Of a stretch of 64,000 bases of DNA, positions 11,284 to 21,640 are shown piece by piece. Position 1 is the stretch's first letter, and every line of letters begins with the position of its first letter. A model generated the notes under the pieces. That model was not told the DNA's origin. It made no database searches and saw only the letters and a program-made list of their open reading frames with translations. The stretch spans positions 5,642,001-5,706,000 of the forward strand of contig NC_063994.1 in NCBI RefSeq assembly GCF_932276165.1, in the 5' to 3' direction. The DNA comes from Plutella xylostella. Lineage: Eukaryota; Arthropoda; Insecta; Lepidoptera; Plutellidae. The position numbers were made by a program, and so were the translations under genes.

Positions 11284-12012
11284 CGGTCACTATAATTTGG
11301 ACATTTTGGTCCAATTCAACAATGATTGGTTCTATGTCATTTGTTGGTTCATGATGAAAGTCTGGAAATCAAAATACCTAAATGCATTATTTATATTTCA
11401 AAATATCATACTTTATCCAATTAGTTTGAGTAAACTTACTTATGAGTCCAGCACTTGACTCTTGGCTGTCTGAATGTCCAGACAATGCAGACTCACTTAT
11501 TGTTGACAATATTATTTGATCTACCGTCTCCGGCTGTATATCAGGGGGGCCTCCACCCGTTCTTAGCATGGACCTTCTTTGTCCCGCATACTTTTTTTTC
11601 GTGTAGGTTTTCATATCTCCCCAAGTTTGAAAAAACGAGTCGTGTCAATTGCGTTTCTTTTTTCTAACCTATCACGATGTAAATGTAAAGTATAAAAGCA
11701 TAAAACTATCGATTACATTAAAATCCTTGTTTGTTTTGACTTCTTTTCAGTAGCGTTTTTGGTTTTGGATATTTTTTTATTGAAAACTGCCGTTATTTTA
11801 ACGAAAGGAATAAATAATATATTTATCGATTATATAAAATTGAATCGATGAAAACGTCTTTTCGGTTATGAAGTTCTATCTGGGTCGTGAATGTATCTCC
11901 TTGTACCGCGAGAATACGGTTTGAGCCTTAAAGCGGACATGTAAGGGTAGGTTTCAAACTGAGATATATCTCGGGTTCTGAGATTTATCCCTGAACCTCC
12001 AGAATTGAGCTC

Positions 12013-12158
12013 CTGAAGCTGTCCTTGGAAAAACCATTGAAGATATGCTGGTCACGTGGGTAAAGCAGTGTTCACGAAATGGCTTCCCAATAAACAAAGA
12101 CGGTTTGCTGGACTCTGTAAAAAAATTGTGATTAAGGGAAAACTCAATACGCCGGCAC
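12013..12158 (+). pseudogene. pogo-like transposase, CENP-B helix-turn-helix fragment
   Basis: In frame: LGKTIEDMLVTWVKQCSRNG then FPINKDGLLDSVKKIV. This is the CENP-B-type DNA-binding domain that precedes the DDE domain in pogo/jerky-type Tc1/mariner-superfamily transposases. It starts where the Myb copy 2 upstream repeat ends and stops where Transib sequence begins. The likely other end of the same gene lies at 13930-14690. Confidence 0.65.
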
Positions 12159-12161
12159 ATA

Positions 12162-13659
12162 GTGCATACATGTCATCAACAAGGTCGTCCATCTAAATCG
12201 ATCTCCAATTCAAGTGAGCGGAGCAAACGGAGAAAAACTGAAGAAATACGTTCCTCTGTAGAACCTGCAGTCATAGTGCATGCTGCCCAAATGATTTTAC
12301 AGACAGATGGAAAAAGAAACGCGTCCAAAGTCCTCAAAGAGATTATGAATTCTCCCACTCGAGCGACTAGGTATAGAAATACCAGTACCAAATGTGATGA
12401 AACTATTCCTCAGTTGACTCCGTTTAACGCACTTCAGATGTTTGTCGAAGCTGATCTCACAAAGAGACAGTGTGAAATAATAAGGGCCACTAGCAAAAAA
12501 CACTTTCCGTGCTATGATCTTTTGTTGAAAGAAAAACAGGAATGTTTTTCACCAGAAACCGCTTTACGGGTAACGGCTACCTGCGCAGAAATGAATTTAC
12601 AAGCCCTTTTAGATCTGACAGCGACGCGCCTATCTAAATTCCTAGAAGAATTGTTAATAACACTAAATGAACATGAGCGGCATTTACTAAAGATCATTAG
12701 CAAATGGGGTTGTGACGGATCTCAACAAACAAGATATAAACAGAAATTCATAGAAGATAGCGATTCGGATGCGAACATTTTCTTAAGCTCATTTGTGCCC
12801 CTACAAATAGTTTGCGGGGAAAACAATAATAAAATTGTATGGCAAAATCCAACGCCTTCCTCGCCACGATTTTGCCGTCCTATAAGATTCCGATTTATTA
12901 AAGAATCTACTGATGTAACGAAAGAAGAGATAAACTATTTAGAAACTGCTACAAAGTCTTTATCCCCAACCCAGGTTAATCTGAGTGGCTGCGGATATAC
13001 TTTTACTCATATTATGAAAATGACAATGATTGACGGTAAAGTGTGTAATGCAGCAACAAATACTACTTCACAAGTCGCTGTTACGTATGTGGAGCCACAT
13101 TAAAAGATTTTAATAATCTCAGTAAAAAAATTAACAAAATCCCGAAGCCCTAGAATTTGGAATCTTTGTTTTGCACGCCAGGATACGAATTTTTGAGAGT
13201 ATTCTGCACCTGGCTTATAAATTACCTACGAAAAAATATAGGCAAAAGAAAACTCAAGAAGAAAGGAATATCGAAGAAGAAAGAAAAAAAGAAATTCAGG
13301 AGCGATTTCGAACCGAGACTGGCCTTTTAGTCGACATGCCCAAAGCCAACTTCCGCAACACTAATGACGGAAACACCAGTAGACGATTTTTTGAAAATAC
13401 TGAGCTAGCAGCCGAAATCATAGGAATTAATCATGAATTAATACATAGGTTAAAAGTCATACTAGAGACAATTTCAAGTGGGCATAAAATCGACACCGAT
13501 AAATTTGATACCTATGCACTAGATACTGCAATGTTGTATGTTGAGCTCTACGGATGGCCCCCAATGACACCAACTATGCATATAATCCTCATTCTATCGG
13601 AAACAATCCCGTTGCTATTGCCAGTTGAACCAAATGTAGAAACAGATCCCGAACATTGA
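12162..13659 (+). pseudogene. Transib (RAG1-like) transposase, frameshifted
   Basis: Two frames cover most of a Transib transposase, the DNA transposase family related to the RAG1 recombinase. Frame 1 (12162-13103) has GRPSKSISNSSERSKRRKTE, LTKRQCEIIR, QALLDLTATRLSKFLEE, the first catalytic-aspartate motif SKWGCDGSQQTRYKQKF, WQNPTPSSPRFCRPIRFRF, and the second aspartate in MTMIDGKVCNAATNT. A shift of frame near 13075-13085 moves the zinc-binding CYVCGATLKDFNN into a second frame that runs to 13659 with GLLVDMPKANFRNTNDGNTS and RRFFENTELAAEI. The copy ends near PMTPTMHIIL; I cannot find the third catalytic residue (glutamate), so the C-terminal part seems lost. It lies between two pogo-like fragments. 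Confidence 0.85.
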
Positions 13660-13929
13660 CCAAGAAAACCCATTATTTAATTTAAAAAAAACTATAGTTT
13701 CGGTTTTTGAATATATTAAAATTTATTTATTGTACTTTGTGTTTTGTATCGTATTTGTATTTTGTAAATGAAATTTTATTATTCCAGAAATAAAATTGTT
13801 TGATTAATTTTATTTTATTAAAAATTACTTTATTTTGTAAGATAATCTTTTATTTTAATCAAATATCCTATTCTGTTTGTGATAAAAACAAAAAATATTT
13901 TTGGCCGCCTAATTACTTAAAATCTACGT
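13660..13929. other. AT-rich spacer
   Basis: Very AT-rich sequence with runs of t and a. I see no ORF, terminal repeat or known element; it may be the 3' non-coding remainder of the Transib copy. Confidence 0.4.
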
Positions 13930-14690
13930 AAGTGCGATGATTCCCAGACAAATAGAGCCTCCTCTTCGCCAAGCCTGATCAACGATCAACCTAACTTGCA
14001 CAATACTTCAAACATGAAGGACAAAGCTGTATCATTAACTGCAGGCGAAACATTGCCGACCCCAAACATTATTGAGAGCCCGAAAATGCCTATAGAATTA
14101 GCCAAAAGCTGTCTTCAATGCGATTAGTTCCACTTCTTCTCGAAAGAGGGAATAACATACCTTCTGTGTTAACATCAGACAAATGGAAGGAAATAATTTC
14201 ATGTAAAGAGAAAGAAAGACAAGAAAAAGAACAACAGAAACTAAATAAGAGAAACAACAGAAAGAAAAATAAAATAGAAGGCATTGAAAAGGCAGAGAAG
14301 AAAAAGCCCAAAGCAAAAATACAAGATTCTGAATCAGAAACATCAGAAGAAGAGCGTTTTTCCATGAAACATGTATGTCAGAAGATCAGCAGGATAACGT
14401 AGATGACATACAACAGCAGGATAAGCTAGATAGCACACCTATAAATACAGACATTAACTGGGAAGAATAAAAAAACGGTGATTTTGTAATTTTTGAGTAT
14501 GAATGAGAATATTTTGTCGGCAAAATAGAGTCTTTAAATGAAGAGGCAATGTATAAAAACGCAATGACAAAATCCCTAAAAAACTGGAAGTGGCCTAATA
14601 AATCAGATGTCAGTTTATATTCCATATCCGACATAAAAGAAAAAATTAAAACCCCCAAAAAAAGAATTCTTTTATGTGCCTGAGATGGAA
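13930..14690 (+). pseudogene. pogo/jerky-like transposase, C-terminal tail
   Basis: Broken frames give a low-complexity basic tail (CKEKERQEKEQQKLNKRNNR, AKIQDSESETSEEE) and then GDFVIFEYE, a stop, and EYFVGKIESLNEEA and NWKWPNKSDVSLYSISDI. Acidic/basic linkers followed by a 'GDFV...VGK' module are usual at the C terminus of pogo/jerky-type transposases in insects. The tail is shared among related families, so the clade is uncertain. With 12013-12158 it probably frames the Transib insertion. Confidence 0.5.
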
Positions 14691-14847
14691 AAACTAATAT
14701 TAGTTAACAAATTCCCAATATTTTTCCATCATATTTTTTTTTTAAATCATTTATTCGCCGGAAACAAGTCCATAGGCATAAAAACATACAATAAAAAAAA
14801 ATATTAAATAAAACTAAACTAAAATAATTACAGATAAAAACATAACA

Positions 14848-15355
14848 TTAAATTTGTTTAACAGTACTGGTTATAAAATTAAATAAACACTTATATAGTT
14901 TTTGGTTTGCGAGAATACCCAACCTTCTATGCCACAACATACTGGTTTCCTGCATTGCTGTGCCAACAAACAGACTTTCTTGTTTTATGTTCAGTTTGTA
15001 CACTCCATTTATTAACTGTGCTTTTCCAACAATTACATTATTGCGATTATATATTCTGCAAATGTCTTCACTGAAACTCACTTTGTTTCCATTTCTGATC
15101 AACTCACTAACTGATAGGAGATTGGTTGTGAGGTTAGGAATGCACAACACATTTTTCACTGTGATATCAAACTCTGAACCATCCACTAAAGTCGTCAACT
15201 TCGTGTTTCCTGAGCATAATACTGGTACTGTAGTTTGGTTAGCTACTACAATCTGTTTCACGGACGAGTTGAAGGTAATATCGGATAAACACTCTTTGTC
15301 GGAAATCATATGAGAACTGGCACCTGAGTCGATGTACCACAGGGGTGGGTCAGTG
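14848..15355 (-). pseudogene. Copia pol fragment (protease and pre-integrase)
   Basis: On the minus strand: LWYIDSGASSHMISDKECLS, containing the aspartic protease DSG, then VANQTTVPVLCSGNTKLTT, VLCIPNLTTNLLSVSELIRN and a GAG-pre-integrase start (MLWHRRLG). Sequence before the protease and after LYKCLFNF is missing, so only about 160 residues of a Copia polyprotein remain. It differs from the Copia element at 34791-38394. The 3' flank (14700-14860) is AT-rich and ends in a t-run. Confidence 0.8.
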
Positions 15356-15699
15356 CCTTAATGGCTGAACTTTTAGTACAAGGTAGCGCCATCTCTTTAT
15401 ATTACTCTTATTACCAAAAAAGATGTAAGATGGCGTTATGAACAAGACTATAGAACAATAACAAGACACATAGATAAGTAGTATTTGAATGTCAACATTG
15501 TCATGATCTATGGCTATTATTAAGAAATTGCGTGTCAGTGTCAGTACTGTCAGTTCAGTTGTCTTACAATGTCTCGCAAATAACATGTTAAATTTTTGTA
15601 AATAAAAGCCTATATTCTCAGTATATCGTTATTTATAAATTTTATATATATACAAATAAAAATGATGTGTCAAGAAAAAGCATCTTTATCCGCTAAAAG
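15356..15699. other. Non-coding stretch, possible solo LTR
   Basis: Begins where the Copia protease breaks off and includes ctcgcaaataacatgtt and an aataaa at about 15600. The composition and the polyadenylation signal would suit an LTR or UTR, but I see no partner copy, so this stays open. Confidence 0.25.
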
Positions 15700-16095
15700 T
15701 GTTTTTATGAAATTCTTGCGACCTAACAGATTCCATATGGATCCAGGTTCCACGTGGTTCCACGGGAACCGAGCTGAAATGGCGGCACTGGCAAAGAGCG
15801 TTCAACATCTTCATATCCGCTGAAGATTAAAATACTATGTGTACCAAACTGATAAATGTCGTCAAAGATTTGCCTCGCGAGGATAAATGATGCACATATG
15901 GACGAAATGACTTTATCACCACAAGTGACAAGATTTGCTTCTCTTGGGAAACATAAACTAGCAAAACATGAATTGGTTTTCATGGTGAAAGGAATAAAAA
16001 AGGAATACACACTCTACTTCTACTTCAACTCGCATATTATTTTACAAGTGACATGAACAAAACTGAACTGAAACATTGTTATATGCGAGGTAATA
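15700..16095 (+). pseudogene. P-element-type transposase fragment
   Basis: A short frame (15856-16056) contains HMDEMTLSPQV and LAKHELVFMVKGIKKEYTL. The pairing 'DEM-L-P' about 30 residues before 'HALVFM-RG' is the catalytic-core signature of P-element/THAP9 transposases and recurs in a different copy at 25850-26620. Only about 70 residues remain, with stops on both sides. Confidence 0.6.
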
Positions 16096-16234
16096 AATAA
16101 TTATATAATAATTTGTTTTTTATTTATTGTTGCATGTAGGTAGGTACATAAATATGTAGATTGAACTTACATTTAGCTAATAAATGTAATAACTGTTGTG
16201 TGGTGTAACTACGTTAAGGCAAATATGTCTTACT

Positions 16235-16341
16235 AGCTGTTCCCGCGCGCTTCGCTTCGCCTTAAAAAACTTAGGCTACTTTTTATCCCGGAATTCCCAC
16301 GGGAAAACTATTTAGGGCGAAGCGAAGCGCGCGGAACAGCT
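16235..16341. repeat. Hairpin element with GC-rich inverted ends
   Basis: About 107 bp whose two ends are inverted copies (agctgttcccgcgcgcttcg at the left; its complement ending at 16341). The inner part is AT-rich. This type of repeat is abundant in lepidopteran genomes. Thirteen bases further, 16354-16380, is a second small palindrome (acagggtgtccca ... caccctgt), resembling a cut transposon end. Confidence 0.6.
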
Positions 16342-16494
16342 ATATCTATATATACAGGGTGTCCCAAGGGCACCCTGTATGTATGTACAATGAGGCTGAG
16401 AAATAAAAAGAGATGCCGCTGTTCAGTATGACGTATAGAGTATGACAAAAAACTCCTCGAGATGCCACTCTTTTCACAATTATTTATTTTTTCT

Positions 16495-17062
16495 CTATGC
16501 TAGAATATCTTGAACGCGGCGGGGTAAAGCATTCCGAGGATGACATGTGTCAGCTGTCATTAACTGTGCAGAGATTGACGTCAAGTTTGAATTAACCGTT
16601 TCCGTTTCTTCCAAGGCATCCGAATCCGAAGTGTTCATGATCTCCTCATTCTCCTCCTTCTCTGTATCCAATGCTTCTCCTATATCAGCTACAAGAGCTA
16701 GTCTCTGCATGTTAAATTTGGGACATCTCATAACGATATGGGTCAAGTCTGCCCCATCAACTTCACAGTAAGTGCATTTGTTGTTGTCAATTATCTTCAT
16801 GCGATGTAAATGCGCAGGCGTTTATTAATTTTCCAGGTAGTTTCAACGAATGAAGAACCTTTGCCATTTGATGGAGATTGACATTGTCATAGGCTCCCTG
16901 CACATCAAGGAACACACACACTGCTGTTGACTTAGACAACAAACAGTTCTTCATATCTATCAGGTATGTAGTAAAACTTTCGACTGCACTTTTTCCTTTC
17001 CTAAACCCAAACTGGCAAGAAGGAATTATATTCTTATTTTCAACATAATAGTCTAGTCTCAC
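16495..17062 (-). pseudogene. I-like LINE, 3' half (RT and zinc tail) with internal deletion
   Basis: 17062-16800 encodes RT motifs RLDYYVENKN, CQFGFRKGKSAVESFTTYL and VCVFLDVQGAYDNVNLHQ, ending at LPGKLIN. The reading then passes straight to a cysteine-rich C-terminal tail (KIIDNNKCTYCEVDGADLTH, IVMRCPKFN) at 16800-16495. The rest of the RT and any RNase H between them are missing. The RT start of the same element lies at 20482-20670, on the far side of a younger LINE. The motif FLDVQ-AY-NV is shared with the I-like LINE at 54750-59528, suggesting the same group. Confidence 0.75.
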
Positions 17063-17248
17063 CTTTATAAATAATAAATAATCATTTATTTCAGGTCATC
17101 ATTTGTTACATTAAAATTAAAATCACAAAATAAACCCATATGTAAATACAATAAAAGTACAATATTTAAAACTGAATAATCATAAACATAAAAATATAAT
17201 AAAGTGCTGTATAGGGGCAATAAAACTATGGACAAATTACAATTAAAA

Positions 17249-20096
17249 TTATAAAAATGTTAAATGCATTCGCCTACTTCTTATTCCCCGACTGGTGCAT
17301 GAAAGCCAGTGCTTAATGAACCCATTTCCATAAATATCGTCGCCGACAGCTGCTATCAGCTCATTGCTGGAGCTCCGGACTCGGTCCCAGAACGACGCCG
17401 CCCGTAGCCGCAGCACGGCGAAGTAGTCGGGGACCCCGGCGTCGGCGAACATGGCCTTCGCACTGCAGTAGCGCGGTTGTCTCAGCAATATGCGTAGTGC
17501 GTCATTGTATTGTACTCTAAGGGTGCTGTATGCTCTCCTTGTGTAATTAATCCATAGTTGGCAGGTATAAAACGTTTGACAAAAGGCCTTGAAGAGCACA
17601 ATTTTTACATCCTTAGAGCACTTGGCAAACCTGCGTGCGAGCATGTTGCACCGCACCGCCAGGGCCCGCCGCTCGCGCTCCATGTCGGCGTCGTCACTCA
17701 GAGTCTCCGTCAGCACATGACCCAAGTACCTGAACTTATCTACAACCCGAATCGATGAGCCATACATGTAGACCGGGGGTATCCTCTCCGGACCTCTCCC
17801 CACTCTAAATACCATTACTTCACATTTCTTGGCGTTATATTTTAAACCATTACTATTAGCGAATCTCTCACACACAGCAATGAGCTTTCTTAATCCGCCG
17901 ACCGAGGGGCTGAGGAGCACCATATCATCTGCGTAGCTCAAGTTGTTGAAGCATACATCCCCTACGTGACACCCACCCGATGCCGGTGCTCCTCAACTCC
18001 TCGATCAGGTCATTTACATAAAGGTTGAAGAGGTCCGGAGAGGTCAGCCCTCCCTGACGAACGCCACACTCTAGTCTATATTCACTAGAGTGTGCGTCGC
18101 CCCATCGTACAGAGTTAGTTTGGTTCTCATACCAGTGTCTCAACAGACCCACCAGGTCAGAAGGAACCTTAGACTTTAACATCTTCGACCAGAGCAGGTT
18201 ATAGTTTACCAAGTCAAAAGCACGACTTAGGTCTAAAAAGCATGCATAGACCGAAGTTTCTCTATGTTTGTAGTAATTGACTGCGTGCTTAAGACTCAGT
18301 ATCGCAGAGTCTGTTGAGAGACCAGGACGAAAACCAAACTGCGCGTCACTCATCTTAACATTCCTCATCAACTCGGGCTGCAGAAGCCGTTCAAGCACCT
18401 TGCCAGCGACGGTACCCAAGGAAATAGGTCTATAGTTTGACACACTCGAGAGATCTCCTGTTTTATTTTTGATGACTGGAACCACCACCGTCCTCATCAT
18501 AAGATCCGGTAGGTACTGAAGCTCTAAGCAATAATTAAATATTAAAGCCAATATTTTATATACCTCATCACTAGCGTACAGAATATGCTCGATGCTGAGA
18601 GAGTCATGCCCGGGGGACTTTCCCCGGGTCATGCAGCGCACCGCGCGAGCCACGCTCGCCGCCGTCACACGCAGCTCGGCCGCTGGGGGCTGGGGGCTGC
18701 GGGGGGCGGGGGCGGGCGCGGCCGGCGCGGGCGACGGGGCTACCTCCGCATCGGGCACACACTGTACCTTGAGAGGAGCGACTTTGAAATGGTTTGCGTA
18801 AATGTCCGCAATGGCCGCTTCATTACTTTCATTCTCTACAGATACTGGCAACCCTCGTTTGTAGCTTAGAGCTTTAGTACCCTTCCAAAACTTATTAAAG
18901 TCTTTGTTTCGTTTCTGTAGTGCTAGTATGTTCATTTTAATTATCTCTTCGTTATTTTGGCACCAGCGTAATTTACTCTTAAATATTTTCCGGCTAGCGT
19001 GCATTTCATCATAAATTTTACCCGTATTGGGTTTACCAAAATTTATCCACATCCTAAAACAAATTCTAGCCCACTCATGATGATGTTGAACGTGGTAGTT
19101 CCAGCCGGTTACCTGGCATTTTCGTTTTCGTGCACCAGCCTTGGTTATATTAGAACTAAGGATAGAAGCAGACTGTAAAATATCAATAAAATTAATATAC
19201 AAATTATCAATACACTTAGCAGTAATATCACATGTTTGACTAGTTGCATTATACAATTGACTTAATTTATCTTTACAATATTTCCCATATTTATCAATTT
19301 GATCCTGATCTCGGGTACCCCATCTGATGCCATGAGATATTTTAGACTTATTTTTATACACTTTATTACAACCTGTACCTATATTACACTGTACAAACAT
19401 TGGGAAATGGTCCGAGGTGGTGACGTCGTGGTGGACGCGGCGCACCGTGGCCCGCGCGGCGCAGCTGGTCACGCAGTGGTCCAGCCAGCGCCGGGCGCCA
19501 TTGGCCTCGCTGATGAAGGTGAACGTGCCCGAGTCTGCCCCGAGCATGTCGATGTCAGTGCAATTCCACAATTGCTCACGACAGAATGCCAGGAGCTCCT
19601 CACTGAAGCGGGTGCCAGGGTGGGCGTTGTAGTCTCCCATCATGTAGACCGCCTCGGCGTCACACTCCTCCACCACGGCACTCATGTTCGACAGTGTATC
19701 GGTGAACTCTGGCACATTTTCATCTTTGTCACACGGCATGTAGACATTTAACACTAGATATTGCCGGCCATCAAACTCAATTTGAATGGCCGCCAATCGA
19801 TCACTTACACAATCTATCACACGCACATTAGCACACTTAGACTTACGCCACATGATCGCTAAGCCACCGTACGGCCGACCACGGAGTATTCCTGCTGAGG
19901 TGTCCACTGAAGACTTCGCGAAGGTACTGAAGTCAGGATCAATCAGGTCAGTGAACCCGAGGTCATGCTGCAGCAGCCATGTCTCCTGCAGCAGCACGAT
20001 GTCCGCGGCGCGGCACAGCTCTCGAACATGATGGACTGATCGCTTTATGTTCTTGCAGTTAAACGTAACGATTTCGATCTTAGTTCGTACATCCAT
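17249..20096 (-). pseudogene. CR1/Daphne-like ORF2 (endonuclease-RT), 4-bp insertion at the active site
   Basis: Endonuclease: EIVTFNCKNIKRS, ADIVLLQETWL, VYMMGDYNAHPG, TSDHFPMF (residues 1-240). RT: MTRGKSPGHDSLSIEHI, VSNYRPISLGTVAGKVLERL, AQFGFRPGLSTDSAI, ACFLDLSRAFDLVN, CGVRQGGLTSPDLFN. The frame then breaks at about 17965-17980, where gggt is doubled (gggtgggt); the other frame resumes with VGDVCFNNL and SYADDMVLL, then the thumb region (DKFRYLGHVLTETLSDDADM). So one tandem 4-base gain disables it just before the YADD centre. Cytosine/guanine-rich patches at 18600-18760 and 19420-19560 contrast with the AT-rich rest. Clade assignment between CR1 and Daphne is tentative. Confidence 0.82.
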
Positions 20097-20475
20097 TACG
20101 GTTTACTGGTGGCGCGGTAGGCATTACTTTCGACGTACTTTCTGTACACCAAGTGTAAAGGCCAGAAGTTCTTATCTAAGAAGACATTCAATTTAGCAGT
20201 CGGTATAACCACTTTGAAGGAGTTAAAAGAAGTCTCCGTACGCTGCTTAAGTTGTTCTACACATATGGCTTCCTCCCCGAGATCTTTTATATGGGCTTCT
20301 ATATCGCTACTTAGTATGTGTTTTTGCAGACGAGAAATATATATAGAACTTCTCGGTTCCGCCACTTGTAGCCGCGCACATTGCTCCAAAGAACCGCGCA
20401 TGTTCCTTTGTTTCGTACGTTTTTTACGAACTACGGGAGTAAACCCATCATCCCCGTTAATAAGGCTTCTGGTTT
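20096..20475 (-). pseudogene. ORF1 C-terminal part of the CR1/Daphne-like LINE
   Basis: About 120 residues including IYISRLQKHILSSDIEAHIK and the end YRKYVESNAYRATSKP. An RRM-like module of this form is usual in ORF1 proteins of this LINE group, which bind the element's RNA. The upstream part is lost to 5' truncation. Its TAA stop overlaps the ORF2 ATG as TAATG, a known stop-start coupling arrangement. Confidence 0.65.
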
Positions 20476-20481
20476 CGACGT

Positions 20482-21640
20482 CATTTGCTCACATAACTTT
20501 CCTATACACGAGGCTAAAGAGATAGGTCTGTATGATTTATCATCATCCGGTTTATCTGATTTTAGTATAGGTATAACACACTGAGTTTTCCATGACTCTT
20601 GAATCTGTTGTTGTGACCATAGTGAGTTTAGGATCTGTAATATACTATTTTTAGCTGTTATGTGTAAATTTTATAACATAATATATGGAAAACTGTCTAA
20701 TCCTGGACTTGTGTTCTTTCTTAAAGCCAATGCTATATTAAATTCCTCATCTGTAAATGGTTGTAACAAAAATAATGTTGTATCATCATTACTATCTGAG
20801 TTAAAGATATATTCTAAATCTATATCTGTAGCATTATTTGCAGGTTGTGCAAATTTGTCTATAAAATTTCCAATCCATTCGTCATTCTTAGATATATTTC
20901 TATTGGTATTTATTCTTTTAAGTCTCCGTATATAGTTCCACACTCTAGAAATTGGTGTATATCTATTAAAAGATGAACATAACTTTTTCCAACTTGAGCT
21001 TTTAGCTTCTTTAATAATATTTTTTTTCCTAGCATCTAATCTTTTGTAATAAATATAATTTTCAATTGTCATATCATTCCTATACTTAGCTAACGCATCT
21101 TTTGATTTCTTTACAGCTTCAGCACAGTCCTCTCTCCACCACGGAGCCGGAGCCCTACATGTTTTACCAGCATGACACCTATACACAGGACACAGGTACA
21201 CACACATTCCTTAAAGTATTAAGTATTTTACACATTTCATCATATTTTTGTAATGGACTATCAGAATTAGAATTAAAATCTGTAAACAAAGCCTCTGATA
21301 AGTTATGGTAGCTTTCCCAGTTTGTTTTATTAAATAAGAATTTCAAAATGTCATCATTTACTTGATAGTTTGTAGTAGATACAATAATGTCAGTAAAGGT
21401 CTGTAGGTGGTAGCTACCCATAGCATCCTCACCCACGCGCCACTCACATAATGGAGCAAGGTCTGGGCTGACACAGGTCACGTCTATAGCCGATGCATTA
21501 CATCCAGGTCTACCGACAGTGCTCGGTGCACCTGTATTTAGTAAACATAAGTTGCACTCATCAAAAAGGTCTAGTAATTCCCTACCTCTAGGGAAAGTAA
21601 TTTCACATCCGAAAGTAATGTGATGTGCATCAAAATACTA
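20482..21640 (-). pseudogene. I-like LINE, 5' half (endonuclease end and RT start)
   Basis: Minus-strand frames give the end of the endonuclease/linker (21481-21179: YHLQTFTDIIVSTTNYQVND), a linker with APAPWWREDCAEAVKKSKDA and SRVWNYIRRLKRI (21207-20671), the RT entry ALRKNTSPGLDSFPY, and CVIPILKSDKP...SYRPISLASCIGKLCEQM (20640-20482). Several frameshifts separate the pieces. The logical continuation RLDYYVENKN is at 17062, so this and 16495-17062 are one element. Confidence 0.72.

Larger units (their letters stand above)
8029..11640 (-). pseudogene. Myb/SANT gene copy 2, exon 1 lost, split by RTE LINE
   Basis: Tandem paralogue of copy 1. Exon 2 (about 11630-11450; WGDMKTYTKKKYAGQRRSM, then TGGGPPDI and ESALSGHSDSQESS) ends at a gtaagt donor. 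Exon 3 begins after a tttccag acceptor near 11359, encodes HHEPTNDIEPIIVELDQNVQ, runs into the RTE duplication at 11284, and resumes at 8112 with EPPSTDPPAMEPVPGPVAQG before a TGA near 8029. The copy jumps directly from the exon 2 acceptor to the upstream region, so the DNA-binding exon 1 and the intron after it are missing. It is therefore dead as a DNA-binding protein. Confidence 0.65.
17063..20481 (-). mobile_element. CR1/Daphne-like LINE inserted in an older LINE
   Basis: A minus-strand LINE with the end of ORF1, a complete ORF2 (one frameshift) and a 3' UTR ending in ataaat-type repeats near 17063-17095. It separates two halves of one I-like LINE: GKLCEQM at about 20482 and RLDYYVENK at 17062. 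It is 5'-truncated within ORF1. Target duplications were not resolved with certainty. Confidence 0.75.

Noticed and set aside
12150..12175. Transib terminal repeat at cggcacatagtgc
   Set aside because: It resembles a Transib end, but no matching end or 5-bp duplication was found at the right side and the 5' non-coding part would be too short.
18585..18869. Glycine/arginine-rich plus-strand ORFs
   Set aside because: Antisense of a GC-rich patch in the CR1/Daphne-like ORF2.
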